The position numbers were made by a program, and so were the translations under genes. Positions 1 to 8,399 of a DNA stretch of 22,550 nt are shown here, piece after piece. Each line of letters opens with the position of its first letter. The first letter of the stretch is position 1. The DNA is from a virus: IMG/VR virus record IMGVR_UViG_3300004448_000072, positions 1 to 22,550 of that record; one strand, 5' to 3'. The notes beneath the pieces were generated by a model that saw only the letters and a program-made list of their open reading frames with translations, was not told where the DNA came from and searched no databases.

Positions 1-118
1 CGGAATTAGCGGTGAGCAATACGATGCTTGGGGTGCAGATGACAATTACGTTTATACAATTATAGCAGAGGATTTAAACCTTACGATTGTAGAACCATCT
101 GAGGAGGCATCAGCATGA
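1..118 (+). CDS. C-terminal end of an unidentified phage protein (partial)
   Basis: An open frame enters from the left edge (codons begin at base 2) and runs 38 residues to a TGA at 116-118. The tail is acidic, ending in EPSEEASA. Its stop overlaps the next gene's ATG at 115 in the ATGA arrangement, typical of translationally coupled phage genes. Position just before a DUF5675 gene and the tail-terminator-like gene suggests a head or head-tail structural protein, but too little is visible to name it. Confidence 0.6.
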   Translation, partial: GISGEQYDAWGADDNYVYTIIAEDLNLTIVEPSEEASA

Positions 119-564
119 ATTTAGAATTAAAGAGATTTAGTTCACAAAATGATTCTACTTTAGGATTACTTTTTGTTGATGGTGAATTTGAATGCTTTGT
201 GTTAGAGGATGAATACAGAGATGTAAAAGTTAAAGGTGAAACAAGAATACCTTGTGGCTCTTATGACATCAAAAAACGTGAAGTACTAAGTGGATTAACC
301 AAAAAGTATAGGGCAAAATTTGATTGGTTTGATTATCATTTTGAAATACAAGACGTAAAAAACTTTAACTATGTATATTTGCATATAGGAAATGACACAT
401 CTAACACCGATGGTTGTCTGCTCCTAAATAATGGTATAAAATCTAATGCACATGGGTTAAGCCAAAAGAATAACGGCACAGATAGCACATCAGCATTTAA
501 GAGATTATACCAAAAGATGAGTAAAAATGAATGTATAACAATTAATATAACAGACAATGTTTGA
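115..564 (+). CDS. DUF5675 family phage protein
   Basis: This 149-residue protein has the look of the DUF5675 family, common in phages and prophages. Family-like features are an early segment about the 'LGLLFVDGEFECFVLEDEYR' type, a G-ETRIPCGSYDI strand around residues 41-52, and the signature HIGN..SNTDGCLL at residues 90-104 with H90 and C101. The H...G-C layout recalls the active site of L,D-transpeptidase-type folds, but catalysis by DUF5675 is not established to my knowledge, so this is inference. Length is normal. The start at 115 is fixed by the ATGA overlap with the upstream stop. It sits at the front of the tail module and could be a structural or wall-interacting protein. Confidence 0.75.
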   Translation: MNLELKRFSSQNDSTLGLLFVDGEFECFVLEDEYRDVKVKGETRIPCGSYDIKKREVLSGLTKKYRAKFDWFDYHFEIQDVKNFNYVYLHIGNDTSNTDGCLLLNNGIKSNAHGLSQKNNGTDSTSAFKRLYQKMSKNECITINITDNV

Positions 565-973
565 AAACAAAACAATCACATTTAAGGAGGCAGAGGATTA
601 TCACAAAGGTTTAATGATTTTAACTAGTGCGGTAGAAGCCTCAGAAAAAGGAGTAGGTTTAGATTTAACCTACAAACTAATACAAGGATTAAAAAAGATT
701 GAGGAGCAAGTTGAATCAATCAATAAGGCTAGGACTAAATTATACGAGGTTTACGGCACTTTAGATGATAAAGGTGTACTTACACCACATAAAGGAAAAG
801 AAGAGATTCTAGAGCCTCTAAATAAGGATATTGAAGAGTTCTTAGCTAAAGAAGATGAATTTAGTTTAATTAAGGATAAAATTAAAGTAGAGGATATAAA
901 ACATCTCATATTAAAGCCAAGTTTCTTGCTTTTATGGGACAAATATCTTGAAGGATTAGAAGAATATGAATGA
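557..973 (+). CDS. Small helical phage protein (DUF1617-like arrangement)
   Basis: This 138-residue, charged, largely alpha-helical protein has no signal peptide or membrane segment. A helical stretch with 'INKARTKLYEVYGTLDDKG' (residues ~54-72) is followed by a Glu-rich helix and a hydrophobic end with LILKPSFLLLWDKYLE. The pattern of an RTKL-type helix followed by YG..D.KG resembles small proteins of the DUF1617 type found beside head-tail genes in other siphophages; this is a weak likeness, not a firm assignment. It overlaps the upstream gene by 8 bases and the downstream gene by 8 bases, so it belongs to the morphogenesis operon. Confidence 0.6.
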   Translation: MFENKTITFKEAEDYHKGLMILTSAVEASEKGVGLDLTYKLIQGLKKIEEQVESINKARTKLYEVYGTLDDKGVLTPHKGKEEILEPLNKDIEEFLAKEDEFSLIKDKIKVEDIKHLILKPSFLLLWDKYLEGLEEYE

Positions 974-1394
974 TACTAGTAAGAATGTAAGAGCGTATAT
1001 ATATGGGTTACTAGATGGTAATGTAACACATGATGCTAGTGCCGTTCCGGTAGTGGCTAAACCAACCGATCTTACTGATTATCCTTACATAGTAGTTCAA
1101 TCATCTAATTTTGCTGATGATAGTTTAAAAGATAGGTTTTATGGTGTGCATGAAGTAGAGATACAAGTTCACACCAAATTTCCACTAAATTTCGGAGGGC
1201 AAGATGATTGTGATGATATATCAAATTCAATATTAAATTTAATTAGAACTCGTAATGCTACTTCTAATTTCGGTAACGATACAATGTTTGTATTTAAGCA
1301 AACTACACAAAGGTATTTAAATGATGATGATGGGCAATTTGATTATTACACCAAATCATTATTCTTTGATGCAGATGTTATAAGCAATAGTTAA
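966..1394 (+). CDS. Putative tail terminator / tail completion protein (DUF3168-like)
   Basis: The protein has 142 residues. The layout fits the DUF3168 / gpU-like tail completion family: an N-terminal helix (NVRAYIYGLLDGNV), a valine/proline strand (AVPVVAKP), a YPYIVVQSS strand, a long beta strand VHEVEIQVHTKF, then a helix (DDISNSILNLIRTR) and a C-terminal strand. Such proteins cap the tail tube at the head-proximal end. Position directly before the tail-tube genes is where tail terminators usually lie, which supports the call. The start overlaps the previous stop and the TAA overlaps the next ATG by one base. Identity is inferred from pattern and position. Confidence 0.62.
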   Translation: MNDTSKNVRAYIYGLLDGNVTHDASAVPVVAKPTDLTDYPYIVVQSSNFADDSLKDRFYGVHEVEIQVHTKFPLNFGGQDDCDDISNSILNLIRTRNATSNFGNDTMFVFKQTTQRYLNDDDGQFDYYTKSLFFDADVISNS

Positions 1395-1945
1395 TGAATG
1401 GAAGTAGCTTACTCTTATATATTGATAACGATAAACTTTTATATTCAAAATCTCACAGTTTTTCGTTTAGTGGAGACACGGTTGACATCTCTACCAAGTT
1501 ATCAGACATATCTGCAATTGAGGAAAGTTACTTTTGGGAATCTGCAAACTTCAATTGGGAACAACTTGATGAAACTTGGGAAGGTATAGTTAGAAGTCAA
1601 TCAGTTACCGGTTGGAGTGAAAGTATGCCTAGTTTTCGTTCAGCAAACTTTTCTTCTGAAGGATTATATGTTGTAGATGGAATAACTCAAACGTGGGACA
1701 CAACAGATTATTATTGGGAGTTGTTTAATGTAGATTGGGAAGATGGTGCAATTGAACCAAATCCAACAACTACTTTAGATAATTTAGTTATTACCGGTGA
1801 AGAAGTTAAATTTGAAATATTAGATAGTAATTTAAATTCTGTATTTGTTGGTAGATGCTATGTAGCTAATTATGAATTGGTGGCTGATAATGAAGGATCA
1901 ATGTTTTATAACGCTGATTTTAGCGTAACAAGTGGGGTAGCATAA
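1394..1945 (+). CDS. Tail-tube-like protein with Trp-rich duplicated insert
   Basis: This 183-residue protein is related to the next gene's product. It begins MNGSSLLLYI and has SGDTVDISTK (residues 27-35), matching NGTSLTLYI and SADTPDISTK in the downstream major tail protein. It also ends with a strand and turn of the same type (SMFYNADFSVTSG). Between these ends lies an insert rich in Trp, Asp and Glu with a repeated motif: YFWE..NFNWE at 46-56 and YYWE..NVDWE at 106-116, with further single TW[ED] elements at 61-62 and 100-102. It could be a minor tube subunit, a decoration domain carrier or a tail-completion ring. The paralogy is seen in the sequence; the structural role is inference. 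Confidence 0.65.
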   Translation: MNGSSLLLYIDNDKLLYSKSHSFSFSGDTVDISTKLSDISAIEESYFWESANFNWEQLDETWEGIVRSQSVTGWSESMPSFRSANFSSEGLYVVDGITQTWDTTDYYWELFNVDWEDGAIEPNPTTTLDNLVITGEEVKFEILDSNLNSVFVGRCYVANYELVADNEGSMFYNADFSVTSGVA

Positions 1946-1964
1946 TTATATATATTTTTTTATT

Positions 1965-1972
1965 TATCTTTG
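1965..1972 (+). promoter_or_regulatory. Candidate Bacteroidetes promoter -7 element before the major tail protein
   Basis: TATCTTTG is an exact match to TAnnTTTG and lies 17 bases before the ATG at 1989, in the only real gap (43 bases) of the early tail operon. No TTG occurs at the expected -33 distance. An extra promoter here would suit the high expression a tube subunit needs. Confidence 0.5.
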
Positions 1973-1988
1973 AGTTAAAATTAACAAT

Positions 1989-2426
1989 ATGGCTGCAATT
2001 AACGGAACTTCATTAACACTTTATATACCTCAAACAGTAGGCGCAACTACATCATGGGTAGCAGTAGGATTATCAAAATCTGCTAGTTTATCTATTTCTG
2101 CCGATACTCCGGATATTTCTACTAAAGACAGTAGTGCTTGGACGGAAGTAATGGCGGGTATGAAGAGTTTTAGTATAGATTTTGAGGCATTATTAGATTT
2201 AGGAGATGATGCTAGTGCAAATGGATTTGTACCTTTATATACTTATTTTACTGCAAGGACAACAATAAAGGTTGCATTTGGTAAAGATGGTGGATATTGG
2301 TATGGAGATGCTATTATATCTTCATTGGAAGAAAGTGCTGAAGCAGAGCAACCGGTAAGTTTTAGTGGTTCTTTAACGGGAACGGGTGCTTTAACTTATG
2401 ATTCCGGTAATGTAACTTATCCTTAA
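1989..2426 (+). CDS. Major tail (tube) protein
   Basis: This 145-residue, mostly beta protein has the TP901-1-type major tail protein layout. It begins with an N-terminal NGTSLTLYI strand, continues with the 'ADTPDISTKDSSAWTEVMAG' type stretch (residues ~37-57), a strand pair FSIDFEALLD, a central loop, a strand (RTTIKVAFG) and a C-terminal 'VSFSGSLTGTGALTY' strand. Such subunits stack as hexamer rings to form the siphovirus tail tube. Size is usual for a short tube protein without an added Ig domain. It has its own promoter-like element at 1965-1972. It is followed directly by the chaperone pair and tape measure gene, the standard order. Confidence 0.8.
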   Translation: MAAINGTSLTLYIPQTVGATTSWVAVGLSKSASLSISADTPDISTKDSSAWTEVMAGMKSFSIDFEALLDLGDDASANGFVPLYTYFTARTTIKVAFGKDGGYWYGDAIISSLEESAEAEQPVSFSGSLTGTGALTYDSGNVTYP

Positions 2427-2450
2427 TGATAAATTAAACAATTAAATTTC

Positions 2451-2840
2451 ATGGCAAAAAACAAACACAGAGGTACTTGTATTATAGATATAGGTAGCAA
2501 AAAAAGAGGATTAATATTTAATATGAATACCTATGCAATATTTTGTGAGGGTATGGATATTGAATTAGCTGAAATGGATGAGGCATTTGGTGGAAAAAAA
2601 CAAGCTAAAGCAATATGTTGGTTAATGTATTCCGGATGTGTAGCTTATGATGAAAAGAATAGTAAAACTATTGATTATGATATTCATGATTTTTACGATT
2701 GGGTTATGGACATATCTAGTGAGGATACAGAAAAAGTAATGCAAACAATGGTTGGCTCTAAAACTTTAGATAATGATTCTAATAATGGTATGGCAAGAAA
2801 TGTTATTGAATCAACTAAAGATGATGTAAAAAAAAATTAA
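2451..2840 (+). CDS. Tail assembly chaperone, short form (gpG-like)
   Basis: This 129-residue soluble protein lies between the major tail protein and the tape measure gene, the position of lambda gpG-type tail assembly chaperones. A conserved-looking helical core runs through 'MNTYAIFCEGMDIELAEMD' to residues ~50-66 (KQAKAICWLMYSG), then HDFYDWVMDIS. The last codons read GTA AAA AAA AAT TAA, placing a perfect slippery heptamer just before the stop. These proteins bind the tape measure protein and recruit tube subunits. The product made by normal termination is the short form; a fraction should continue into the next frame. Confidence 0.8.
   Translation: MAKNKHRGTCIIDIGSKKRGLIFNMNTYAIFCEGMDIELAEMDEAFGGKKQAKAICWLMYSGCVAYDEKNSKTIDYDIHDFYDWVMDISSEDTEKVMQTMVGSKTLDNDSNNGMARNVIESTKDDVKKN
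2828..2834 (+). other. -1 programmed ribosomal frameshift site A_AAA_AAA
   Basis: The bases form A AAA AAA in the zero frame, inside a run of nine A residues (2828-2836), with the zero-frame TAA at 2838-2840. Slipping back one base gives a frame open until 3151. This is the arrangement known for gpG/gpGT tail chaperones across siphophages. No downstream stimulating structure was identified by eye. Confidence 0.82.
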
Positions 2841-3151
2841 CTACATTCGATGACATATTAGATCAAGGAATAGGAACGTTGGGTTTATCACCTGACGTTT
2901 TTTGGTTATTGACATGGGCAGATTTTATTAGGTTACTAGAGGCACACATACACAACCACAATCAACATTGGGATAGGACAAGATATCAATCTACAATGAT
3001 AGCTAATTGTGCTATGGGTAGAAAGAAAACAATTGCTCCAAAAGATTTGTTTAGGTTACCACATGATTCTAATGGTAAGAAAAAAACACCATTACCCACA
3101 AAAGAAGAAGTTGATAAAATCAAAAATAGGGCAATTAAATTACCTATTTAA
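2834..3151 (+). CDS. Tail assembly chaperone T extension, made only by -1 frameshift (gpGT-like fusion)
   Basis: This frame is open from 2825 to the TAA at 3149-3151 and has no ATG in its first part; the first possible non-AUG start is a TTG at 2879. It lies in the -1 frame relative to the short chaperone. The fusion product would be about 233 residues: 128 from the first gene and 105 here. The extension contains 'GLSPDVFWLLTWADFIRLLE' near its start, an aromatic helix typical of the T domain, and a His-rich segment HIHNHNQHWD. In lambda the T part of gpGT brings the major tail protein to the growing tube; that role is inferred here. Confidence 0.78.
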   Translation, partial: KLTTFDDILDQGIGTLGLSPDVFWLLTWADFIRLLEAHIHNHNQHWDRTRYQSTMIANCAMGRKKTIAPKDLFRLPHDSNGKKKTPLPTKEEVDKIKNRAIKLPI

Positions 3152-3170
3152 TATTAATTAAATTTGCTAC

Positions 3171-5231
3171 ATGGCTGAAGAAAAATTAACGCTAAAAGCG
3201 GTTCTAGAATCATCTCAATTTACAAAAGGAGCAAAAAAAGTAAACACCGCATTAAAAGGTATAGGTAAAGCAGCATCTGCACTTGGAGTTACAATGTCAG
3301 TTGCTATGGCAGTAAGAGGCATAAAAGCTATGACAGATATGGCGGGCGAGGCTGAAAAAACTGATTTAAGATTTAAGAGAGTTTTTTCTTCTATGCAATC
3401 AGATTCTTCAATGTTTGCAAAAACATTATCTGATGATTTAGGTAGAGTAAAAACAGATATTCAATCGGGAATGGTTTCATTTCAAGCATTTTTTCAAGGA
3501 TTGGGTTTTGGAGGTAAAGAAGCTGCAAATTATTCTCAAGAAATGCAAGCCTTGTCTTTAGATTTAGCATCATTTTTTCAATTACAAGATTCAAATGCAC
3601 AAAGAAGATTTTTAGCAGCATTGGCGGGTTCTCCGGAAGTTCTTGATCAATTTGGTATAAACTTAAAAGAGGCTGCTTTACAAGAAGAATTATTTAATAT
3701 GGGCTTAGACACATCTGTTCAAAAAACGAATGAGATGACAAAAACTACCGCCCGTTTATCTATTATAATGAGAGCAATGACAGACAATGGTATTGTTGGT
3801 GATGCAAAAAGAACAATTAACACCTATGCTACTACTGTAACAAGAACAGAAGCCTCATTAAAAGATTTAGCAATATCTATTGGAGATAAATTTATACCCA
3901 TAGCCAAAATAATGTTAAATATTGTTATTGATTTAGCAGATGAAATGGAAAGATTTTTTAACTCTTCAGAAAAAGAAATAAAACTAAACAAAGAGCAAAA
4001 AAAAGAATTTAATGCCATTGCCCAATCATTGTTACAATATGCTAGAGGAACAGAACAACATAAAATACAATTAGAAAGATTACTTCAATTATACCCTAAC
4101 TTTTTAAGAACACTAAAGGGAACGAATTTTTCTATGAAGGATTTGGAGAAAAGAGTCCAAGATTTAAATGATGCATTTGATTTACATGAAAAAATTGAAA
4201 AAAATAATGATGAACTTTTTATAACAAAAAAACGCGTTAAAGAATTAACGGAAAATATAGGACTTTTAACTTCAAGTAATAACGCCCAAATTACTGCTGC
4301 CGGAGATAATCAAGCATTAGTAGGCATGTTAGAACAATCATATCTAGAGTTAACAAATGGTATTGGTGAAAATATAGGAATGTTAGCAGAATTAGATAAT
4401 GCTAAAAAAAGAGAAGCTGATTTAACTGTAGAACAAACAAGATTAAATAATGAACTAGGAGAATCATATAGAACAATAAAAGGCGAAGCACCTAAAGGCG
4501 TACAAAAAGCAGAAGAAAAAGAAAGGCCTCAAATCGCATTGGCAGTAGAACTTGATTCTATATCAATTGCCGATAAGGTATCGGAATTATTAATTAAAAT
4601 ACCCGACAAAATAGCACCTATAACACTTCTTTGGAAAGATTATTTCAGTCTTGGTGGAATTGAGTTTGTAACAGATGGAATACTTAAAAATAGTAAATTA
4701 ATTCATAAAACTTTTCTTGATCTTGAAAAGACAATGGGAAATGCTCTTGAAGGGTTTGCTAGTAGCATGGGATCAGCGTTTGGAGGTGCTATACAAACCG
4801 CATTAAGTGGGGGAAAGGATTTAGGTACTGCAATTAGATTAGCAACAAAAGCTGCACTAGGAGGTATGGCTGCTGATCTTGCAGCAAATGCAATGTATTT
4901 TGGTATTCTTGCATTAGGATATAAAGCGGGTATAGCAGCTACGGGTGGTGCCACGGGCAAGAGTGCCCAAAGTGCAGCAAAAGCTGCCGGAATATTTGCA
5001 GCCGGTGCAGCTACACTAGGCATTGTAAGTTCTGCTATTAGTGGAAGAGGAGGATCATCTGACGTATCATCTAAAGGTACGGGAGGAAACGCAAATGACG
5101 GAAAAGGTGTTGGTGGATTTAAGGACATGATGAATGCAATACAAGGAGAGCAAGTTTTTAGATTAGCCGGTAATGATTTAGTTACGGCAATCAATAGAAC
5201 AAATACATTTCAAGGAGCAATAGGAGGATAA
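3171..5231 (+). CDS. Tape measure protein
   Basis: This 686-residue protein follows the chaperone pair. Residues 1-50 show the usual tape-measure opening (KLTLKAVLESSQFTKGAKKV, then small-residue hydrophobic stretch). Residues ~50-270 are helical and resemble the conserved tape-measure domain, with AFFQGLGFGG, RRFLAALAGSPEVLDQFGI and GDKFIPIAKIMLN. The middle (~270-450) is charged coiled coil. Residues ~535-640 are rich in Gly and Ala with hydrophobic stretches that could insert into the host membrane at DNA delivery, and the end is Gly/Ser-rich. At about 1.5 angstrom per residue the length predicts a tail near 100 nm. The start at 3171 follows an A/T-rich gap of 19 bases. Confidence 0.9.
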   Translation: MAEEKLTLKAVLESSQFTKGAKKVNTALKGIGKAASALGVTMSVAMAVRGIKAMTDMAGEAEKTDLRFKRVFSSMQSDSSMFAKTLSDDLGRVKTDIQSGMVSFQAFFQGLGFGGKEAANYSQEMQALSLDLASFFQLQDSNAQRRFLAALAGSPEVLDQFGINLKEAALQEELFNMGLDTSVQKTNEMTKTTARLSIIMRAMTDNGIVGDAKRTINTYATTVTRTEASLKDLAISIGDKFIPIAKIMLNIVIDLADEMERFFNSSEKEIKLNKEQKKEFNAIAQSLLQYARGTEQHKIQLERLLQLYPNFLRTLKGTNFSMKDLEKRVQDLNDAFDLHEKIEKNNDELFITKKRVKELTENIGLLTSSNNAQITAAGDNQALVGMLEQSYLELTNGIGENIGMLAELDNAKKREADLTVEQTRLNNELGESYRTIKGEAPKGVQKAEEKERPQIALAVELDSISIADKVSELLIKIPDKIAPITLLWKDYFSLGGIEFVTDGILKNSKLIHKTFLDLEKTMGNALEGFASSMGSAFGGAIQTALSGGKDLGTAIRLATKAALGGMAADLAANAMYFGILALGYKAGIAATGGATGKSAQSAAKAAGIFAAGAATLGIVSSAISGRGGSSDVSSKGTGGNANDGKGVGGFKDMMNAIQGEQVFRLAGNDLVTAINRTNTFQGAIGG

Positions 5232-5234
5232 AAT

Positions 5235-8200
5235 ATGGCTATGTATCAAAAAAAATACACATTAGAGTTTGATGACATTATTCAAGGAGAATTTAATGAT
5301 TATAAACTTGAAATATTTAAAAAATATGAAATAGATACTTTAGATACTTCTAATAATGTTTATGTTAGTGCTTATAATGCTGCTCAAGGATTGCTTTATA
5401 AAGGTACTCCCGTTTATATTCAATCGGGAATAATATACAGATCAAAAGCAAATGATCCGACATCAATGCCCGCTCAAGGTGTAATATACGCTGATATGCC
5501 TCAAAGTTCGGGTGGAAATGTGTTGATTAGTGGTATGATGGATTATGGAACATCTTATGGAGATCAAGATGTTTGGGTTGGTTCTACGGGGGGATTGGTT
5601 CTTACAGAACCTACATCGGGTGTAGTTCAAAAAATAGGATATAAATCGGGTACGGGTTCGGGTTCTTTTCTTGTTCTGCTTGATAATTTAGTAACATTAA
5701 AAGGCAATAACAGTCCTATACAATTAACTTACAACTCAACTCAAGATGATTTACTTTCGCCTTTTAGATCAAGTTATTTAGATATTTCTTTTTATAAAGA
5801 AAGTTTATCTGATGATTATACCGAATTATTTGCTGCTGAAGATGATGCATTTAAAGTATATTTATTAAAAAACAATGAATTATTTTGGAGGGGTTGGATT
5901 GGCTCTCAATTATTTTCTGAACCATTTCAATCCCCACCATACTTAATAAATTTAAGGGCGTATGATGGATTGCATTTATTAAAAAATAAATTATATTTTG
6001 ACAATATAGACGTTTTTCAAGCACAATCAAATACGCTTAATGATAGATATGGATATCATAATATTACAGATATAGTTGAAAAATGCATATACAATACGGG
6101 TGTTATTGGTGATAGTATATATTTAGATTCTGATCTTTATTATTACATAAATATTACAAACGGAAGTAATTTTGCATCACAATTTACTTACAGAACAAGA
6201 ATACACCATCAAACATTTTTAAAAGGTGAATCCAATTCAATGAATATGGAAGAAGTATTAAAAATAATTTTAGAAGCATTAGGGTGTATTATATATCAGA
6301 GAGATGGAGATTGGTGTATTATGCGAATATCTGATTTAACATTAAATGCATCATCTAATTGTGTTAAAAGAAGTAATTGGAGATATGATAGTTCTACTTT
6401 AATAAATTATGTAACCACAACAACTGTACCTCAAGGGTTAACAAGAATGACTAAAAATACTAATTTTTTAAAAGTTGAAGGAAAGGGTTCTTTTACAATG
6501 CAATATCCATTAAAAGAGGTTATTATAGAGCAAGAGTTTGATCATAATATGATCACAAAAACAACCATTGATTCTGTAAGAGATTTAGGGGCATCTGATC
6601 CAAGTGGTATTTATTTGTTTGATGAGTGGGAGCCAAGTGGCGCAAATGTTCAAGAAGCCGTAGTTTTAAGATCGCAACAAGTATTAAGTGAACAAACAGA
6701 CATAGCTAAATCTTTTATAGAAGTAGATTTAAATCCATCGGGAGTTGTTATGGATTATTGTGACTCACACTTATATTATCCCCAATCTCACGATTGTAAA
6801 ATAGATTCATCTCATATAAAAGGATTAAAAGCATTTGCTAAAATACGTCCTATAGGTAGAAATTTAGTTCAAAAAGAGGCAGCAGATATAATGTTTAGTC
6901 CAAAATTAAAATACGCAGTAAGCGGTTCTATAAAAGAATACGGTTTTGGAAGATCAGAGTATTATCAAAGTTCAATGATCGATAAAAGAATACTGAGAAT
7001 GAATTTAGAGGGAATGCCACCGGTTAATGGTGGTACGGGACGGCCGGATGGGCAAACTTTAAAGAAAAATTTACTTATTTTAACTTTTGCTCCTAACCAA
7101 GCGGGTTCGGGAAATGAAAAATTTAATGTAAAAGTTTATCAAAACGGATTATTTTATTGGGAAAGTGGAACAGTACAACACAACGGAACTATTGTTTCCA
7201 ATTTTATTTTTGGAGGAGGATATGATTCGGGAAGTGTAAATTTCTTTGATCCCAACAATAAGTTTATGATGTTTGAGGAAGATTATACTGTTGTATATGA
7301 AAAAGTTCTTGGAAATCCAATACCAATAAGATTTGAATGGTATATACAAGGCAATAATGAAGCAGATAATTATGAAGTTTCATGGGTTAGTATGCCCGAT
7401 GCCTTGCCACAAGTAGAGGCAACTACTAATAACTTTAAATTTGCAGTAGTACAACCATATCCATACACTCAAACGCAAGAATTTAGAGATGGTGGTAATT
7501 TTGGTACAACAAAGGCAAGTGTTGGTAGGTTTAATTTATCTTCTAATATGTTTAGAAAAGAATTTAATTGTAGTGATAATAATTATTTACCTATAGCAGT
7601 AAAGACTAATGAAATAAATAATTGGAAAGAATATACTATTACGGGATTTGAGAATTGGAATTCAAGTATTGCAAATCTTACCATAAGTATGCATATTTTT
7701 GGAGCAGCTAAAGTTGTGGATGTAAATGAAGATAACATTTCTTCTCCTTATAGTGATACATATGATGTAAGTTATACTGACATGAAACTACTACCTTTAG
7801 TAACAAGTAACCGGTTTACTCCAAAAAAACAAGAATATAAATTAACTCAATTAGGAAACTTTAGTAACAAAAAAAATAAAAAAACAAAATTAGGATCGGG
7901 TTTGTTTAATACCGGATCAAACAGATTTATAGGTTTTACAACAACTTCGGGTACGGGTTCACAACACAGTTGGGATGATTGGAGTGATACTAAGATAACA
8001 AACAGTACAATGCAGCATTTACTAGCATCGTGCTATATGGAATTGTATAGGGTTTCTGTTAGAAGATTAGATGGAATGCATTACGGTAATTATACTTACG
8101 GAAACACGTTGTTACTTCGTGTAAATAATACTACTGAAACGTTTAATGGCTCTCAAGGCAGATTTTTCCCAATGGGTGTTAAAATGGATTTAAAAATGGC

Positions 8201-8324
8201 TAGAACAACTTTTACCGGAGATGATTTATTAGATAATTCCGGAACAAATTGGTTAAACGGCTTAACTAAAACAATTAAGTGGATTGGTGATAATGATATT
8301 ACTGAAACAGAAACTTTAACCTAA
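5235..8324 (+). CDS. Large tail-tip / baseplate protein
   Basis: This 1029-residue, beta-rich protein starts 3 bases after the tape measure stop. That is the slot of distal-tail, hub or receptor-binding proteins. The first ~250 residues (KYTLEFDDIIQGEFNDYKLEIFKK, then WRGWIGSQLF and INLRAYDGLHLLKNKLY) resemble the N-terminal part seen in large tail proteins of Bacteroidetes phages. The middle holds helical LKIILEALGCIIYQRDGDWCIMRISDL, a pattern of hub-type domains. The C-terminal half is rich in Asn, Gly, Ser and aromatic residues, suiting carbohydrate binding. No collagen repeats or obvious hydrolase motif is visible. It closes the tail module and no other fibre gene follows in the window. 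Confidence 0.72.
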   Translation: MAMYQKKYTLEFDDIIQGEFNDYKLEIFKKYEIDTLDTSNNVYVSAYNAAQGLLYKGTPVYIQSGIIYRSKANDPTSMPAQGVIYADMPQSSGGNVLISGMMDYGTSYGDQDVWVGSTGGLVLTEPTSGVVQKIGYKSGTGSGSFLVLLDNLVTLKGNNSPIQLTYNSTQDDLLSPFRSSYLDISFYKESLSDDYTELFAAEDDAFKVYLLKNNELFWRGWIGSQLFSEPFQSPPYLINLRAYDGLHLLKNKLYFDNIDVFQAQSNTLNDRYGYHNITDIVEKCIYNTGVIGDSIYLDSDLYYYINITNGSNFASQFTYRTRIHHQTFLKGESNSMNMEEVLKIILEALGCIIYQRDGDWCIMRISDLTLNASSNCVKRSNWRYDSSTLINYVTTTTVPQGLTRMTKNTNFLKVEGKGSFTMQYPLKEVIIEQEFDHNMITKTTIDSVRDLGASDPSGIYLFDEWEPSGANVQEAVVLRSQQVLSEQTDIAKSFIEVDLNPSGVVMDYCDSHLYYPQSHDCKIDSSHIKGLKAFAKIRPIGRNLVQKEAADIMFSPKLKYAVSGSIKEYGFGRSEYYQSSMIDKRILRMNLEGMPPVNGGTGRPDGQTLKKNLLILTFAPNQAGSGNEKFNVKVYQNGLFYWESGTVQHNGTIVSNFIFGGGYDSGSVNFFDPNNKFMMFEEDYTVVYEKVLGNPIPIRFEWYIQGNNEADNYEVSWVSMPDALPQVEATTNNFKFAVVQPYPYTQTQEFRDGGNFGTTKASVGRFNLSSNMFRKEFNCSDNNYLPIAVKTNEINNWKEYTITGFENWNSSIANLTISMHIFGAAKVVDVNEDNISSPYSDTYDVSYTDMKLLPLVTSNRFTPKKQEYKLTQLGNFSNKKNKKTKLGSGLFNTGSNRFIGFTTTSGTGSQHSWDDWSDTKITNSTMQHLLASCYMELYRVSVRRLDGMHYGNYTYGNTLLLRVNNTTETFNGSQGRFFPMGVKMDLKMARTTFTGDDLLDNSGTNWLNGLTKTIKWIGDNDITETETLT

Positions 8325-8329
8325 AATAT

Positions 8330-8360
8330 TTGCAGTTGTAAAATCTATTCTATACAATTG
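8330..8360 (+). promoter_or_regulatory. Candidate promoter and palindromic operator before the recombination operon
   Basis: TTG at 8330-8332, a 20-base spacer, then TACAATTG at 8353-8360 gives a good fit to TTG-N19/20-TAnnTTTG with one mismatch. The -7 element is part of the perfect 10-base palindrome TACAATTGTA (8353-8362), which could be a repressor site. This is the only sizeable gap (75 bases) between the tail and recombination genes. Confidence 0.45.
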
Positions 8361-8399
8361 TACGGTTAAACATTTTTTTTAAACAATAAACAAGCATAT

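Noticed and set aside
3430-3470. CTGATGA resembling a hammerhead core inside the tape measure gene
   Set aside because: No GAAA follows a helix at the right distance and no stem III is present; chance match in coding sequence. The same holds for CTGATGA near 5810.
4703-5194. 163-codon - strand frame rich in Pro and Ala
   Set aside because: It is the shadow of the Gly/Ala-rich end of the tape measure gene on the opposite strand; its composition is an artefact of that.
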